Shown here in pieces: positions 7,801 through 19,243 of a stretch of DNA of 64,000 nucleotides. A program made the position numbers and the translations under genes. Below the pieces are notes generated by a model that had not been told where the DNA came from, searched no databases, and saw only the letters and a program-made list of their open reading frames with translations. The DNA is from Acidobacteriota bacterium. Its GTDB lineage: Bacteria; Pseudomonadota; Alphaproteobacteria; Caulobacterales; Hyphomonadaceae. The stretch lies in contig JADJRB010000002.1 in NCBI GenBank assembly GCA_016712445.1, forward strand, positions 372,001 through 436,000. Direction: 5' to 3'. Position 1 is the first letter of the stretch; every line of letters begins with the position of its first letter.

Positions 7801-9636
7801 TTACCAGCCGCATTCCTGACCTTCGTTCTGTTCCTTCAGGTAGACCATCAGCGGATCGAAATACTCGATGATTGCGCTGCCATCCATCTGCCGGGTGCCG
7901 GTGAACTTCTCCAGCGTATCCGGCCAAGGCTGCGAGGCGCCGGCTTCGAGCATCGCGTTGAACCGGCGGCCGACTTCCTTGTTCCCGTAGATCGAGCAGC
8001 GGTGCAGAGGGCCATCCCAGCCGGCCTGCTCGCAAGCCGCCTTGTGGAACTGGAACTGCAGGATGAAGCTCAGGAAGTAACGCAGGTAAGGCGTGTTGCC
8101 CGGAATGTGGTACTTCGCGCCGGGGTCGAACGCGTCCGCCGGGCGAGGGCCCGGAGGCACGAGGCCCTGGTTCTTCAGGCGCAAGTCCCACCAGGCCTGG
8201 TTGTAGTTCTCGGGCGTCGTCTTGCCGGACAACACATCCCAGCGCCATCCGTCGACCGTGAGGGCGAACGGAAGAAAGGCGATCTTGTCGAGCGCGGTCT
8301 GCATCAGCAGCGCGGTATCGGAATCCGGCCCCGGCATCTCGGCTTCGGTGATCAGGCCGATCTGTTTCAGGTATTCCGGCGTGATCGACAGGCCGATGAA
8401 ATCCCCGATGGCTTCGTGGAAGCCGTCATGGGCGCCGTTCTTGTACAGGAAGTCCTGATTCTTGTAGGCGCGCTGGTAGAAGTTGTGACCGAGCTCGTGG
8501 TGGACCGTATAGAAGTCCTCGGAGTTCACTTCGGTACACATCTTGATGCGCACGTCATCCGCGTCGTCGAGGTCCCAGGCCGATGCGTGGCATTGGACTT
8601 CGCGGCCTTCCGGACGCACGATCATCGAGCGTTCCCAGAACGTCTTCGGCAGCGGATCAAGGCCCAGCGACACGAAGAAGGCCTCGCCCGTCTCCACCAT
8701 CTTTATCGGCGTGTAGCCCTGCTGGACCAGACGCTCTGTCAGGTCGTACTGGATCGGCACGGTGCCTTCGGGCTTCACGATGTCGTAGATCGACGACCAC
8801 TGCTGCGCCCACATGTTACCCAGGAGGTCGGCGCGGATCGGGCCGGTCAGCGGCTGCACGGCGTCGCCGTACTTCGCATTCAGCTTGGTGCGCGTGTAGC
8901 AGTGCAGCTCCTTGTAGAGCGGCTCGACCTGGCCCCAGAGACGCTGAACCTCAGCTTCCATCTGCTCGGGCGGCATGTCGTAGCCGGACAGCCACATCTG
9001 GTCGAGGCTCGGATAACCCAGCTCGTTGGCGCCTTCGTTGGCGAGCGACACCATCGCGGCGTAGTTGTCTTTCATCGCCGGCGAGACGGTCCGCCAGCCT
9101 TCCCAGACCGCTTTCAGTTCAGCCGGATTGCGCGACGTCTCGATGATCGTCGAGGCTTCGTCGAGATTGATCATCTTGCCCTTGTATTCGAACTTGCCGG
9201 TGCCGTAGGCCGCATCAAGGTCGGTCGTCAGCTTCGACAGTTCCTCGGCAGCGCCTTCGCGCGAGGGGGCAGGGATGGTGATCCCGCCGCGCAGGATCTG
9301 CATCTTGCGGGCAAGGTCCGGCGGCAGGGTCGAGACGTCGAACTTCTTGGATTCGTTGGCGAGCGAGACGGCCAGCTTGGTGGCCTTGGCGCCTGCTTCG
9401 GCAGCGGCGGCGTTGGTTTCCTCGCGGATGTCGGTGGCCTGGTTCCAGAAGGCCAGTGCGGCTTCCTTGTTCATGGCGGCGAGTTCGGAATCGACCCGCG
9501 TCAGGAACGCCCGCGCCTCGATGGCCTGTTCCTCGGCCGCGACGGCAGAGGCGTCGACCCCCCCGTTCCCGGCGGAACACGAGACCAGCACAAGGCCAAG
9601 CGCCGCGGCGCTGACCGACTTCATCAATTTTGACAT
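7801..9636 (-). CDS. M2 family peptidyl-dipeptidase (ACE-like) lipoprotein
   Basis: The 611-residue protein is a zinc peptidase of the angiotensin-converting-enzyme family that removes C-terminal dipeptides. HELGH is at residues 380-384 and the third zinc ligand Glu408 (HEAIGD) is 24 residues later, the spacing of the M2 family. The N-terminus MSKLMKSVSAAALGLVLVSC contains a lipobox (LVSC), so it is probably lipid-anchored in the periplasm or outer membrane, where it would take part in peptide turnover. The gene is monocistronic, between bolA and the secreted-protein gene. Confidence 0.93.
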   Translation of the reverse strand: MSKLMKSVSAAALGLVLVSCSAGNGGVDASAVAAEEQAIEARAFLTRVDSELAAMNKEAALAFWNQATDIREETNAAAAEAGAKATKLAVSLANESKKFDVSTLPPDLARKMQILRGGITIPAPSREGAAEELSKLTTDLDAAYGTGKFEYKGKMINLDEASTIIETSRNPAELKAVWEGWRTVSPAMKDNYAAMVSLANEGANELGYPSLDQMWLSGYDMPPEQMEAEVQRLWGQVEPLYKELHCYTRTKLNAKYGDAVQPLTGPIRADLLGNMWAQQWSSIYDIVKPEGTVPIQYDLTERLVQQGYTPIKMVETGEAFFVSLGLDPLPKTFWERSMIVRPEGREVQCHASAWDLDDADDVRIKMCTEVNSEDFYTVHHELGHNFYQRAYKNQDFLYKNGAHDGFHEAIGDFIGLSITPEYLKQIGLITEAEMPGPDSDTALLMQTALDKIAFLPFALTVDGWRWDVLSGKTTPENYNQAWWDLRLKNQGLVPPGPRPADAFDPGAKYHIPGNTPYLRYFLSFILQFQFHKAACEQAGWDGPLHRCSIYGNKEVGRRFNAMLEAGASQPWPDTLEKFTGTRQMDGSAIIEYFDPLMVYLKEQNEGQECGW

Positions 9637-9706
9637 GGATATTGGCCCTCCCTGAGGTTTGCCGCAAAAGACAGCGAACCGGACGCAGGGTCAATATTCC
9701 CGGTGC

Positions 9707-9937
9707 TTATGGTGCCCGGGTTTTGAGGGCCAGCGCATGAAGCGCTCCGCCCATGTGCCCTTTCAGGGCATCATAAACCAGTTGGTGCTGGCGCACGCGC
9801 GGCAGGCCGGCAAATTTCGGGCTGACGATTTCAGCCTGCCAGTGGTCATTGTCCCCGGCGAGGTCCGTCAGCGTGATCTCGGCCTCCGGGAAGGCATCAG
9901 CCAGGAACTTCATCAGGGTGTCGTAGCTCATAGCCAT
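9707..9937 (-). CDS. bolA: BolA family protein
   Basis: The 76-residue protein is a small BolA-type domain with FPEAEITLTDLAGDNDHW near the middle and the conserved R-x-x-x-H-Q-x-V-Y-D-A-L segment (RVRQHQLVYDAL). BolA proteins work with CGFS glutaredoxins in iron-sulfur cluster handling. The start was set at the ATG with AGGAGG six bases upstream; a longer frame reaching 10138 would overlap the divergent M28 peptidase. purL lies upstream on the same strand after three plus-strand genes. Confidence 0.92.
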   Translation of the reverse strand: MAMSYDTLMKFLADAFPEAEITLTDLAGDNDHWQAEIVSPKFAGLPRVRQHQLVYDALKGHMGGALHALALKTRAP

Positions 9938-10025
9938 GGCGGGCCTCCTGCTGGTCGGGTGGCTAGGCACATGCGTCGGCGCACCGTAAGGGTCAAGCTT
10001 TGCGGTTGGCATACGGGAGACCTCA

Positions 10026-11060
10026 TTGACCACTCGGCGAAGCCTTGCCCTTGCAGCGGTCCTCGGCCTGGCAGCCCTCCTGATCGGCGGGGGACTGCTC
10101 TGGCTCGGGCGGAACGACGACGAGATTCCGGGGGTCACCTACCGCCCGGTCTATGTCGATGCTGGTCCGATGCTGCACCTTGTGGACGTCCTGTCGTCCG
10201 ACGCGCTGGAGGGGCGCGCATCCGGCACGCCCGGCGGTGAAGCCGCCCGCGGTTTCATCCGCAAGCGCTTCGAGGATATCGGCCTGCGCCCGTGGCTCGA
10301 CAGCGGCTGGGAGCATCCGGTCACCATCCTGCCGCGCGAAGGCGTCGAGGAGCCGGGCCCTGGCGCCGACCTGATCGCCTGGGTCCCCGGTAAGACGCCC
10401 GGCGAAGGCCCCATGCTGGTCGTCACCGCCCACTACGACCATCTCGGCATCCGCAACGGCGAGATCTACAACGGCGCCGACGACAATGCCTCCGGCTGCG
10501 GCGCGCTGGTCGCCATCGCCGAGTATTTTGCCAACCACCCGCCCGTCCACGACATCATGTTTGTAGCGCTGGACGGCGAAGAGATCGGCTTCCTCGGCGC
10601 CAACGCCCTGATGCGTGATCCGGCCATTCCGCTGGACCGCATGGCGCTGGACATCAACCTCGACATGGTCAGTCGCTCGGAGGCGGGCGAACTCTACGCA
10701 TCCGGACTCTACCATTTCCCGGACCTTGCGCCGATGATCACCGAAATCGCGGCGACCGCGCCCGTCCGGCTGCTGACCGGCCACGACCGGCCGGAGGACG
10801 GCGTGAACGACTGGACGCTCCAGTCAGACCACGCGGTCTTCTTCAAGGCCGGCATCCCCTTCCTCTATTTCGGGGTCGAGGACCATCCGGGCTACCACCA
10901 GCCCTCCGACGACTTTTCCGAAATCACGCCGGACTTCTACGTCCGCGCCGCCGATACGCTGGTCCAGGTGGTCCTTGCCGCCGACGCCCGGCTTCCCCAG
11001 ATCTACGCCCTGCGACGCGCGCCGGACGCAGCTGCTCAACAAGAAGGAATACCCGAATGA
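10026..11060 (+). CDS. M28 family zinc peptidase, membrane-anchored or secreted
   Basis: The 344-residue protein is a co-catalytic zinc aminopeptidase-type enzyme. An N-terminal hydrophobic segment (residues 7-27) acts as signal or anchor. Zinc-site motifs are HYDHLG (His136, Asp138), GADDNASG (Asp152/153) and DGEEIGFLG (Glu185/186), with a further His-containing segment near the C-terminus (DHPGYHQPSD). The start is TTG with GGGAGA about five bases upstream; no better ATG precedes the hydrophobic segment. Its stop overlaps the ATG of the DUF1993 gene (ATGA), so the two are translationally coupled. The substrate is unknown. Confidence 0.88.
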   Translation: MTTRRSLALAAVLGLAALLIGGGLLWLGRNDDEIPGVTYRPVYVDAGPMLHLVDVLSSDALEGRASGTPGGEAARGFIRKRFEDIGLRPWLDSGWEHPVTILPREGVEEPGPGADLIAWVPGKTPGEGPMLVVTAHYDHLGIRNGEIYNGADDNASGCGALVAIAEYFANHPPVHDIMFVALDGEEIGFLGANALMRDPAIPLDRMALDINLDMVSRSEAGELYASGLYHFPDLAPMITEIAATAPVRLLTGHDRPEDGVNDWTLQSDHAVFFKAGIPFLYFGVEDHPGYHQPSDDFSEITPDFYVRAADTLVQVVLAADARLPQIYALRRAPDAAAQQEGIPE

Positions 11061-11560
11061 CCACAACGGTCTCGTACCTGCTGAAATCTTCCTCGGCGCA
11101 AAGCCTAGGCGTGCTCAAGAGCCTGCTCGCCAAAGGCGAGGCCTATGCCGGCACGATGAAGTGCGAGGAGGCCGCCATCCTCGCCCAGCGCCTCTATCCG
11201 GACATGTATCCGATCCCGCGCCAGGTGCAGATCGCGTGCGACACGGCTGCCCGGGGCGCTGCCCGGCTTGCCGAGATGGACATGCCAAGCTTTCCGGACA
11301 CGGAGCAAACCTTCGCCGAGCTGATGACGCGCTGCCAGAAGGCGCTCGACTATGTGAACGGCATTGAGGACGCGAGGATCGACGCCACCGCCGCCAAGAC
11401 GCTGCAGATCCCGATGGGCCAGGCCACCATGCCGATGACCGGCGCGCAGTACCTCTCCAGCTTCATCCTCCCGAACTTGCACTTCCATGCCTCCATGACC
11501 TACGCCCTGCTGCGCATGCAGGGCGTCGCGATCGGCAAACGGGATTTCCTGATGCCGTGA
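11057..11560 (+). CDS. DUF1993 family protein
   Basis: The 167-residue protein matches the DUF1993 style: a helical bundle with LLAKGEAYA, LYPDMYPIPRQVQIACD and the C-terminal FHASMTYALLRMQGV. The His-containing helices (NLHFHASM) recall DinB-like four-helix proteins, but no activity is established. It starts inside the stop codon of the M28 peptidase gene and ends before a hairpin terminator, forming a two-gene operon. Confidence 0.85.
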   Translation: MTTTVSYLLKSSSAQSLGVLKSLLAKGEAYAGTMKCEEAAILAQRLYPDMYPIPRQVQIACDTAARGAARLAEMDMPSFPDTEQTFAELMTRCQKALDYVNGIEDARIDATAAKTLQIPMGQATMPMTGAQYLSSFILPNLHFHASMTYALLRMQGVAIGKRDFLMP

Positions 11561-11611
11561 GAGATGACATCTTGGTCATTAATCTGGTTACGGATCGTGC
11601 AGAATGATGAA

Positions 11612-11637
11612 CGGCAGGCCCTCGGGCCTGCCGCTTT
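11612..11637 (+). terminator. Terminator of the M28 peptidase-DUF1993 operon
   Basis: CGGCAGGCC (11612-11620) pairs perfectly with GGCCTGCCG (11625-11633) around a 4-nt loop and is followed by CTTTC. The T run is short. Nothing else convincing is seen in the 265 bp up to the next gene. Confidence 0.7.
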
Positions 11638-11825
11638 CACATCAGATTCAATGCGGTGCGGGGCTAACGCAGCAGAATTGCGGTTTGTGAGGAACCGTGG
11701 CGTGTCGGCAACACGTGCAAATTGCTGAAATTACACTGGAACTTCAAGCCATTGGCGCCCGTTGTCTGCCTGTCTCGCCACCCGGCGGGCACACAACGTC
11801 AGAAGCGTTTCTGGAAGGAAGAACC

Positions 11826-12431
11826 ATGTTCCGAACGATCCTCCTCGCGGCCGCCGCAACCGGCCTCGCTGCCTCCGCTCATGCCCAGGACTCGGGTCTG
11901 TATGTCGAAGGCGGCTACCAGTATCTCGACATCAAGCCGGACGGCGCCGAAAGCGGCGTCGACACCAACGGCATTGCCGCGCGCGCCGGCTACAAGTTCA
12001 ACAACGTCTTCAGCCTTGAAGGCGAACTGGCCACCGGTATCGACGATGGCGAGTTCGACTACAATGTCGACGAAGACGACTTCAACTTCGACGACAACAA
12101 TGATGGCGACCTGAACGACATCATCGCCGCCTCGGGCGACGTCGGCCTCAACTACCTGACCGGCATATACGGCAAGGCCGAACTTCCGCTCACGGAACGT
12201 CTCGGTGCCTATGCCCGCGCCGGCTACGCCTATGTCGACCTTGATGCCTCGCTCGTCACCCCGGGCGGCCAGACCATCAATGTGGAAGATTCCGCAGACG
12301 GTCCCGCCTTCGGTGCCGGCATGAACTTCGACCTGACGGACAACATGTACCTGAAAGGCGACTATACCTACTACTCGTTCGACAACACCGACACGAGCGG
12401 TGTGATGCTGGGTCTCGGCTACAAGTTCTGA
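11826..12431 (+). CDS. Outer-membrane beta-barrel protein (OmpA-like/opacity type)
   Basis: The 201-residue protein has a signal peptide (cleavage after SAHA, about residue 20), then alternating beta strands such as GLYVEGGYQYLDI and AYARAGYAYVDL. The C-terminus is GLGYKF, the terminal-aromatic signature read by the BAM complex. It is the size of an eight-stranded barrel. One predicted loop (about residues 75-100) is extremely acidic and includes DDNNDGDLND, which resembles a calcium-binding loop. The GGAAGGAAG ribosome site supports the start. A strong hairpin follows the gene. The role may be structural or adhesive. Confidence 0.85.
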   Translation: MFRTILLAAAATGLAASAHAQDSGLYVEGGYQYLDIKPDGAESGVDTNGIAARAGYKFNNVFSLEGELATGIDDGEFDYNVDEDDFNFDDNNDGDLNDIIAASGDVGLNYLTGIYGKAELPLTERLGAYARAGYAYVDLDASLVTPGGQTINVEDSADGPAFGAGMNFDLTDNMYLKGDYTYYSFDNTDTSGVMLGLGYKF

Positions 12432-12464
12432 TCAGCTCTTGACGCCGGCCCCAGGGTCGACGGC

Positions 12465-12491
12465 GCCCTCTCCCGCGTTGCGGGGGAGGGC
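12465..12491 (+). terminator. Hairpin between converging genes
   Basis: A 12-bp inverted repeat (12465-12476 with 12480-12491, one G-U pair) has a 3-nt loop. It lies between the outer-membrane protein gene and purL, which converge. There is no proper T run on either strand, so terminator function is likely but unproven. Confidence 0.55.
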
Positions 12492-12501
12492 GTCACTCGT
12501 T

Positions 12502-14760
<2,259 letters not shown>

Positions 14761-14926
14761 CCGGCGCCTTTAGCCGCAAACCCCACGAGTCGCCAGTGCT
14801 TCACGCCGCGAATGTCGCCGCTGCCGCAGCTGGGGCGAAACGGAGGCCATTTCGCGGCAGGCGAAACCCGCTCCGCCCGGAGGCGTTGGCTTTGACAGTG
14901 GGGGAGACAAACCCTGGAGCCTCGCC

Positions 14927-15535
14927 ATGCGTAACCTCATCATCGCCCTTATCCCGGCCGCGCTCGCGGCGTGCGGCAATGCCAGCGCCCCGGCTGCCGA
15001 AGCGCCTGAAGCCGCCGTCAAGCCGCCTGCCCAGCAGGCCCAGGCCGAAAAGCCTGCACCCAAGCCCGCCACCCAGATCACCGAAGCCGCCGGCACCTGG
15101 TCGCGCTCTGGCAACAGCGTTGTCTACGCCGCCGCCGACGGCGCCCCGCTGTTCTCCGCCAAATGCCTCGCCGCCAGCGAAGACCTCGGCGGTCCGGCCC
15201 TCGAACTCACAAGCATCTCGAGCGCCGACGACGCCGCAGGCAGCATCGACATCTTCACGTCCGCCGGCAATGCCCGCGTAGATGCCCGCCCGGACAAGAC
15301 GCCGGGCACCGCGTTTGGTGTCACCGATACTGTCGGCCAGGCGCCCTATGTGCTGGCCGCGGGCTCGGGCGAAATCCGCGTCGTCTCGGGCACGAAAGGC
15401 GTCACCTTCGAGACCGACCAGATGCTTGAAGACCTGATCGAAAGCTGCCGCCCGGCTTACACCCCGCCGGCGGACGACGAGAAAGGGGAAGAGGCGACAG
15501 ATGCCGAGCCGGAGGAAACTCCGTCCGGCACCTGA
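14927..15535 (+). CDS. Small lipoprotein, function unknown
   Basis: The 202-residue protein has the lipobox LAAC (Cys16) after a short hydrophobic stretch. A Pro/Ala/Lys-rich linker follows (about 20-48), then a compact domain (about 50-185) with VVYAAADGAPLFSAKC and VTFETDQMLEDLIESC. The tail is acidic. The two cysteines in the domain could form a disulfide. It is alone on the plus strand between purL and the adenine deaminase gene and ends at a hairpin. No known family was recognised. Confidence 0.7.
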   Translation: MRNLIIALIPAALAACGNASAPAAEAPEAAVKPPAQQAQAEKPAPKPATQITEAAGTWSRSGNSVVYAAADGAPLFSAKCLAASEDLGGPALELTSISSADDAAGSIDIFTSAGNARVDARPDKTPGTAFGVTDTVGQAPYVLAAGSGEIRVVSGTKGVTFETDQMLEDLIESCRPAYTPPADDEKGEEATDAEPEETPSGT

Positions 15536-15548
15536 CACCCCTTGGACG

Positions 15549-15582
15549 TTGCCGTCCGGGCCGGGCCCGGTCCGGGCGGCAA
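15549..15582 (+). terminator. Hairpin after the small lipoprotein gene
   Basis: An 11-bp stem (15549-15559 with 15572-15582, one G-U pair) has a GC-rich loop and lies 13 bp after the stop codon. The T-rich follow-up is poor, so it is either a weak terminator or a barrier between converging transcripts. Confidence 0.5.
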
Positions 15583-15626
15583 TGTCTTCGCCTTCAGTTC
15601 ACTTGCACTCCAATCTTCCGCAGCGA

Positions 15627-16640
15627 TCAGGCGAGCACCGCGTCGATCTCCGCAAGATGGCGGGCCTTGTCCGCGTCAGGAAGGAAGCTCGCGGCGAAGC
15701 TGTTGCGGGCCAGCTGCACGAGCTGCGCGTCCGACAGGCCGAGCGCGTCAGCCGTCTTTTCGTAGTTGCGTCCGATATAGCCGCCGAAATAAGCCGGATC
15801 GTCGGAGTTCACCGTCACCAGCAACCCGGCCTCCAGCTGCGCCTTCACGGGGCTGTCCTTCAGATCCTTGATCACGCACAGCGACAGGTTCGACAGCGGA
15901 CAGTTCGTCAGCGGCACCTGCCGTTCCTTCAGGATACGGATCAGCTCCGGATCTTCCATCGACCGGTTGCCATGATCGATCCGGTCCACCCCGATCTCGA
16001 CCAGCGCCTCGCGCACATATTCAGGCGGGCCTTCCTCGCCAGCATGCATGCACAGTTTGAAACCCATTTCCCGGCAACGTTTGTACAGCCGCTCGAACTT
16101 CTTCGGCGGATGTCCCATCTCGGACGAGTCGAGGCCGACGCCGACAAACCTGTCATGCCAGCCTTCGGACTCCTTCAGCAGCGCAAAGCCGTCTTCTTCG
16201 GAAAGGTGGCGCAGGAAACTCAGGATCAGCTCGCTCGTCACGCCCAGCTCGGCTTCCCCGCGTTTCAGCGCCGCGAGAATGCCGTCCGCCACCACGCCGA
16301 ACGGCACCCCGCGTTCGGTGTGCGCCTGCGGATCGAAGAACATCTCGACATGGCGCACATTGTCCGCTGCCGCGCGCTGCAGGTAGGCCCAGGTCAGGTC
16401 GTGGAAGTCTTCTTCCGTGCGCAGCACCTGCATGCCCTCATAATAGAGGTCCAGGAACTCCTGCAGGTTCGAGAAATTGTAGGCGGCCTTTGCCTCCTCC
16501 AGCGTCTTGAAACGCAGGTCGATCCGGTTGCGCGCCGCCAGCTGCATCATCAGCTCGGGCTCGAAGCTCCCTTCGATATGCAGGTGAAGCTCGGCCTTCG
16601 GGAGGCGCTGGATCAGGTCGTGGCGGGCGGCATGTGTCAT
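15627..16640 (-). CDS. Adenine deaminase (adenosine deaminase-like family)
   Basis: The 337-residue protein is a zinc-dependent TIM-barrel deaminase. The N-terminal HLHIEGS carries two zinc-binding histidines. HAGEEGPPEY contains the third His and the catalytic Glu, and NSDDPAYFGGYI the metal-binding Asp. The SDDPAYFGGY form and HIEGSFEPELM are typical of the adenine-specific branch (adenine to hypoxanthine) rather than adenosine deaminase; this is judged from memory of the families. The role is purine salvage. It follows the VWA lipoprotein gene on the same strand but is separated from it by a strong hairpin. Confidence 0.88.
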   Translation of the reverse strand: MTHAARHDLIQRLPKAELHLHIEGSFEPELMMQLAARNRIDLRFKTLEEAKAAYNFSNLQEFLDLYYEGMQVLRTEEDFHDLTWAYLQRAAADNVRHVEMFFDPQAHTERGVPFGVVADGILAALKRGEAELGVTSELILSFLRHLSEEDGFALLKESEGWHDRFVGVGLDSSEMGHPPKKFERLYKRCREMGFKLCMHAGEEGPPEYVREALVEIGVDRIDHGNRSMEDPELIRILKERQVPLTNCPLSNLSLCVIKDLKDSPVKAQLEAGLLVTVNSDDPAYFGGYIGRNYEKTADALGLSDAQLVQLARNSFAASFLPDADKARHLAEIDAVLA

Positions 16641-16655
16641 CCGCCTTTTAGACTA

Positions 16656-16691
16656 GGCGCGCCGGAACTTGTCCAGCCGTTCCGGCGCGCC
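16656..16691 (-). terminator. Perfect 13-bp hairpin, probable terminator of the VWA lipoprotein gene
   Basis: GGCGCGCCGGAAC (16656-16668) pairs exactly with GTTCCGGCGCGCC (16679-16691) around a 10-nt loop. It lies 8 bp past the stop of the VWA gene and before adenine deaminase. There is no long T run on the minus strand, so the efficiency is uncertain. Confidence 0.6.
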
Positions 16692-16699
16692 GTTTGCCT

Positions 16700-18121
16700 T
16701 TACTCCTGCGGCTTGCCCACAAGCTCGGGATCAACCTTGCAGACGCCCGCGCGGTAGTTGCCGACCGTGCGGATCACCTCGTCGCCCTCCGGCTCCACGC
16801 GCTCGCCGCGCACCAGGCTCGTCAGCACCCGCGACACCAGCGAATCAAGCCGCGTCACCACATAGCAATCGACCGTCGGCTCGGCATGTGCATTGCCGAT
16901 GCCGCTGTCATCCGTCAGGAACAGGTACCGCCCACCCGTGATCTGCGCCATCGCGCGCATCAGGAACTCGGCCCGCTTGTCGACTCCGCTGGCCGCCACC
17001 GACACGACATGGATTCCCTGCGTGCGTGACACCAGCGCGCTGTTCCAGGTCGAAGCCACATCGCCGTCATGCGGCGGGGCGTCCGCCATCAGCAGGTTCA
17101 CCTTCACCGCATCCGGGCGCCACGCATAATCGAGGCTTTTCGCCATCGCATCCTGCATCGCTTCTTCCATGTCGCCGCCGCCGGCAGCCCCTTGCGCGCT
17201 CAGCTGGCCTTTCAGCTTGCTGATGTCACCCGTGAGCGGGAAGTCGCGCATCACATACTCGTCGCCCTTGTCGCGGTAGACGATCAGGCCGACCTGGATG
17301 TCGATACCCGGATTGGCGCTCTCCACCCGGTCGAGGATGCCGACCAGTTCCTGCTTCAGGTATTCCATCTCGTCGCTCATCGACCCCGTCGCATCGATGG
17401 TCAGCAGCAGGTCGAGCTGTTTCGGTACCGCCCGGTCGCCGCCGAGTTCGATCACCAGCTCGCCGCCCGTCTCGATCAGGTCCGCCGTCACCGTCGCCGA
17501 CTTTGCCGCGCCGGCCTTCGCCTTGGCGGTCACCTTCATGCCGGGCTCGAGCGCATCGTACAGGGGGTAGATGTACGCCGCTCCGTCGGCGCCCGTGCGC
17601 AGCGGGAACATCTTCGTGCCGTCCGCCGTCTCCAGCTGCAGGCTTGCCAGCGGCACCGGCTTGCCCAGACGGTCCGTCACCCGGATCGCGATGCGCTGGT
17701 TGGCATCGACATAGGGCAGGTCCAGTCCGGCCAGTTCGCCCTGCAGCGTCTTGTCGAGATAGATCTTGTAGAGGTCCGGGTTCAGCACGTCATCATAATC
17801 GCCTGCGGTCAGCAGGCCGGCCTGCGGCACCGGGGTGTTGCGCGGCTTGTCCTCATCGGGCGCAATGCGGTCGCGCTCCGCCACGGCGCTCTCGGTCGGC
17901 GAGGCCATCTTGCGCGCGCCGGTGACGACCACGCCGTCGGCCGCGGCTTCTTCACCCGTGGACACGGACATCGGTGGCGGTGGTGGTGGGGGCGGCGGCG
18001 GGGCAGGCGGCGCGATCTCCCCGGCATCCGTTTTTACACTGCCGCCTTCCGATGTGCTGCACCCCGCCAAAGCGGCGAGCGCCACGCATCCCGCTGCCAT
18101 CCAGATCACTTCCCGCCGCAT
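16700..18121 (-). CDS. VWA-domain lipoprotein with poly-proline linker
   Basis: The 473-residue protein has a lipobox LAGC (Cys21), a linker with ten consecutive prolines (41-50), a TonB-box-like VVVTGARK (64-71), a carboxypeptidase-regulatory or Ig-like region (about 120-230) and a von Willebrand A domain. The metal-binding MIDAS motif DATGSMS is at 243-249. The VWA domain usually binds protein ligands through a metal ion. The start ATG has GGGAGG about eight bases upstream; a longer frame adding 16 residues before the signal is unlikely. The partner and role are unknown. It lies downstream of purQ on the same strand. Confidence 0.85.
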   Translation of the reverse strand: MRREVIWMAAGCVALAALAGCSTSEGGSVKTDAGEIAPPAPPPPPPPPPPMSVSTGEEAAADGVVVTGARKMASPTESAVAERDRIAPDEDKPRNTPVPQAGLLTAGDYDDVLNPDLYKIYLDKTLQGELAGLDLPYVDANQRIAIRVTDRLGKPVPLASLQLETADGTKMFPLRTGADGAAYIYPLYDALEPGMKVTAKAKAGAAKSATVTADLIETGGELVIELGGDRAVPKQLDLLLTIDATGSMSDEMEYLKQELVGILDRVESANPGIDIQVGLIVYRDKGDEYVMRDFPLTGDISKLKGQLSAQGAAGGGDMEEAMQDAMAKSLDYAWRPDAVKVNLLMADAPPHDGDVASTWNSALVSRTQGIHVVSVAASGVDKRAEFLMRAMAQITGGRYLFLTDDSGIGNAHAEPTVDCYVVTRLDSLVSRVLTSLVRGERVEPEGDEVIRTVGNYRAGVCKVDPELVGKPQE

Positions 18122-18217
18122 GCCGATATCCTCCCACGCATGAATCGATGCGCCAGAGGACGGCGCCAATCAGGCGGAAGCAAGCGCCGAATTTGGACGT
18201 TTTGCGGACAAGCGCCC

Positions 18218-18886
<669 letters not shown>

Positions 18887-19055
18887 GGCCGCTCCTTAGC
18901 AGGGAGTCGCGCCGGTTGAAAACTGCCCTCGGCTGCGCCTGTGGCAGTGCGTCTTTTGCGCAACAGTCTGCCGCCTCGGGCCTTCCGAAAAGGCTTGCCC
19001 TCGGTCGTTGCCCGTCACATTCTCGCGCGCATCAACCAAGCGGGAGTTTGATACC

Positions 19056-19208
19056 ATGAAGAAAATCGTTGCTGCCCTGTTCGTCGTCGCGATGCTGCCC
19101 AGCCTGACGGCCTGCAACACGGTCAAAGGCGTCGGCAAGGACGTCCAGGCCGGCGGTGAAGCCGTCGAGGAAGTCGCCAAGGACGTCGAAGACGAAATCA
19201 CGAAGTAA
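19056..19208 (+). CDS. Entericidin-like small lipoprotein (copy 1)
   Basis: The 50-residue protein has a signal sequence with lipobox LTAC (Cys20). NTVKGVGKDVQAGGEAVEE follows, the conserved mature part of the EcnA/EcnB entericidin family. The GGGAG ribosome site is 10 bases before the ATG. In enterics the pair acts as bacteriolytic toxin and antidote, but elsewhere the family role is unclear and probably envelope-related. A similar gene lies at 19694. Confidence 0.85.
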   Translation: MKKIVAALFVVAMLPSLTACNTVKGVGKDVQAGGEAVEEVAKDVEDEITK

Positions 19209-19243
19209 GTATCCGGCACCGGCGGGGCCCAGCGTCCCGCCGG

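Noticed and set aside
8002..9633. A 543-codon plus-strand frame opposite the M2 peptidase gene
   Set aside because: The M2 frame carries a full zinc peptidase with signal sequence; the opposite frame has low-complexity Arg/His composition.
18887..19055. purS upstream of purQ
   Set aside because: No frame of about 80 codons with PurS features is present in the gap; purS must lie elsewhere.
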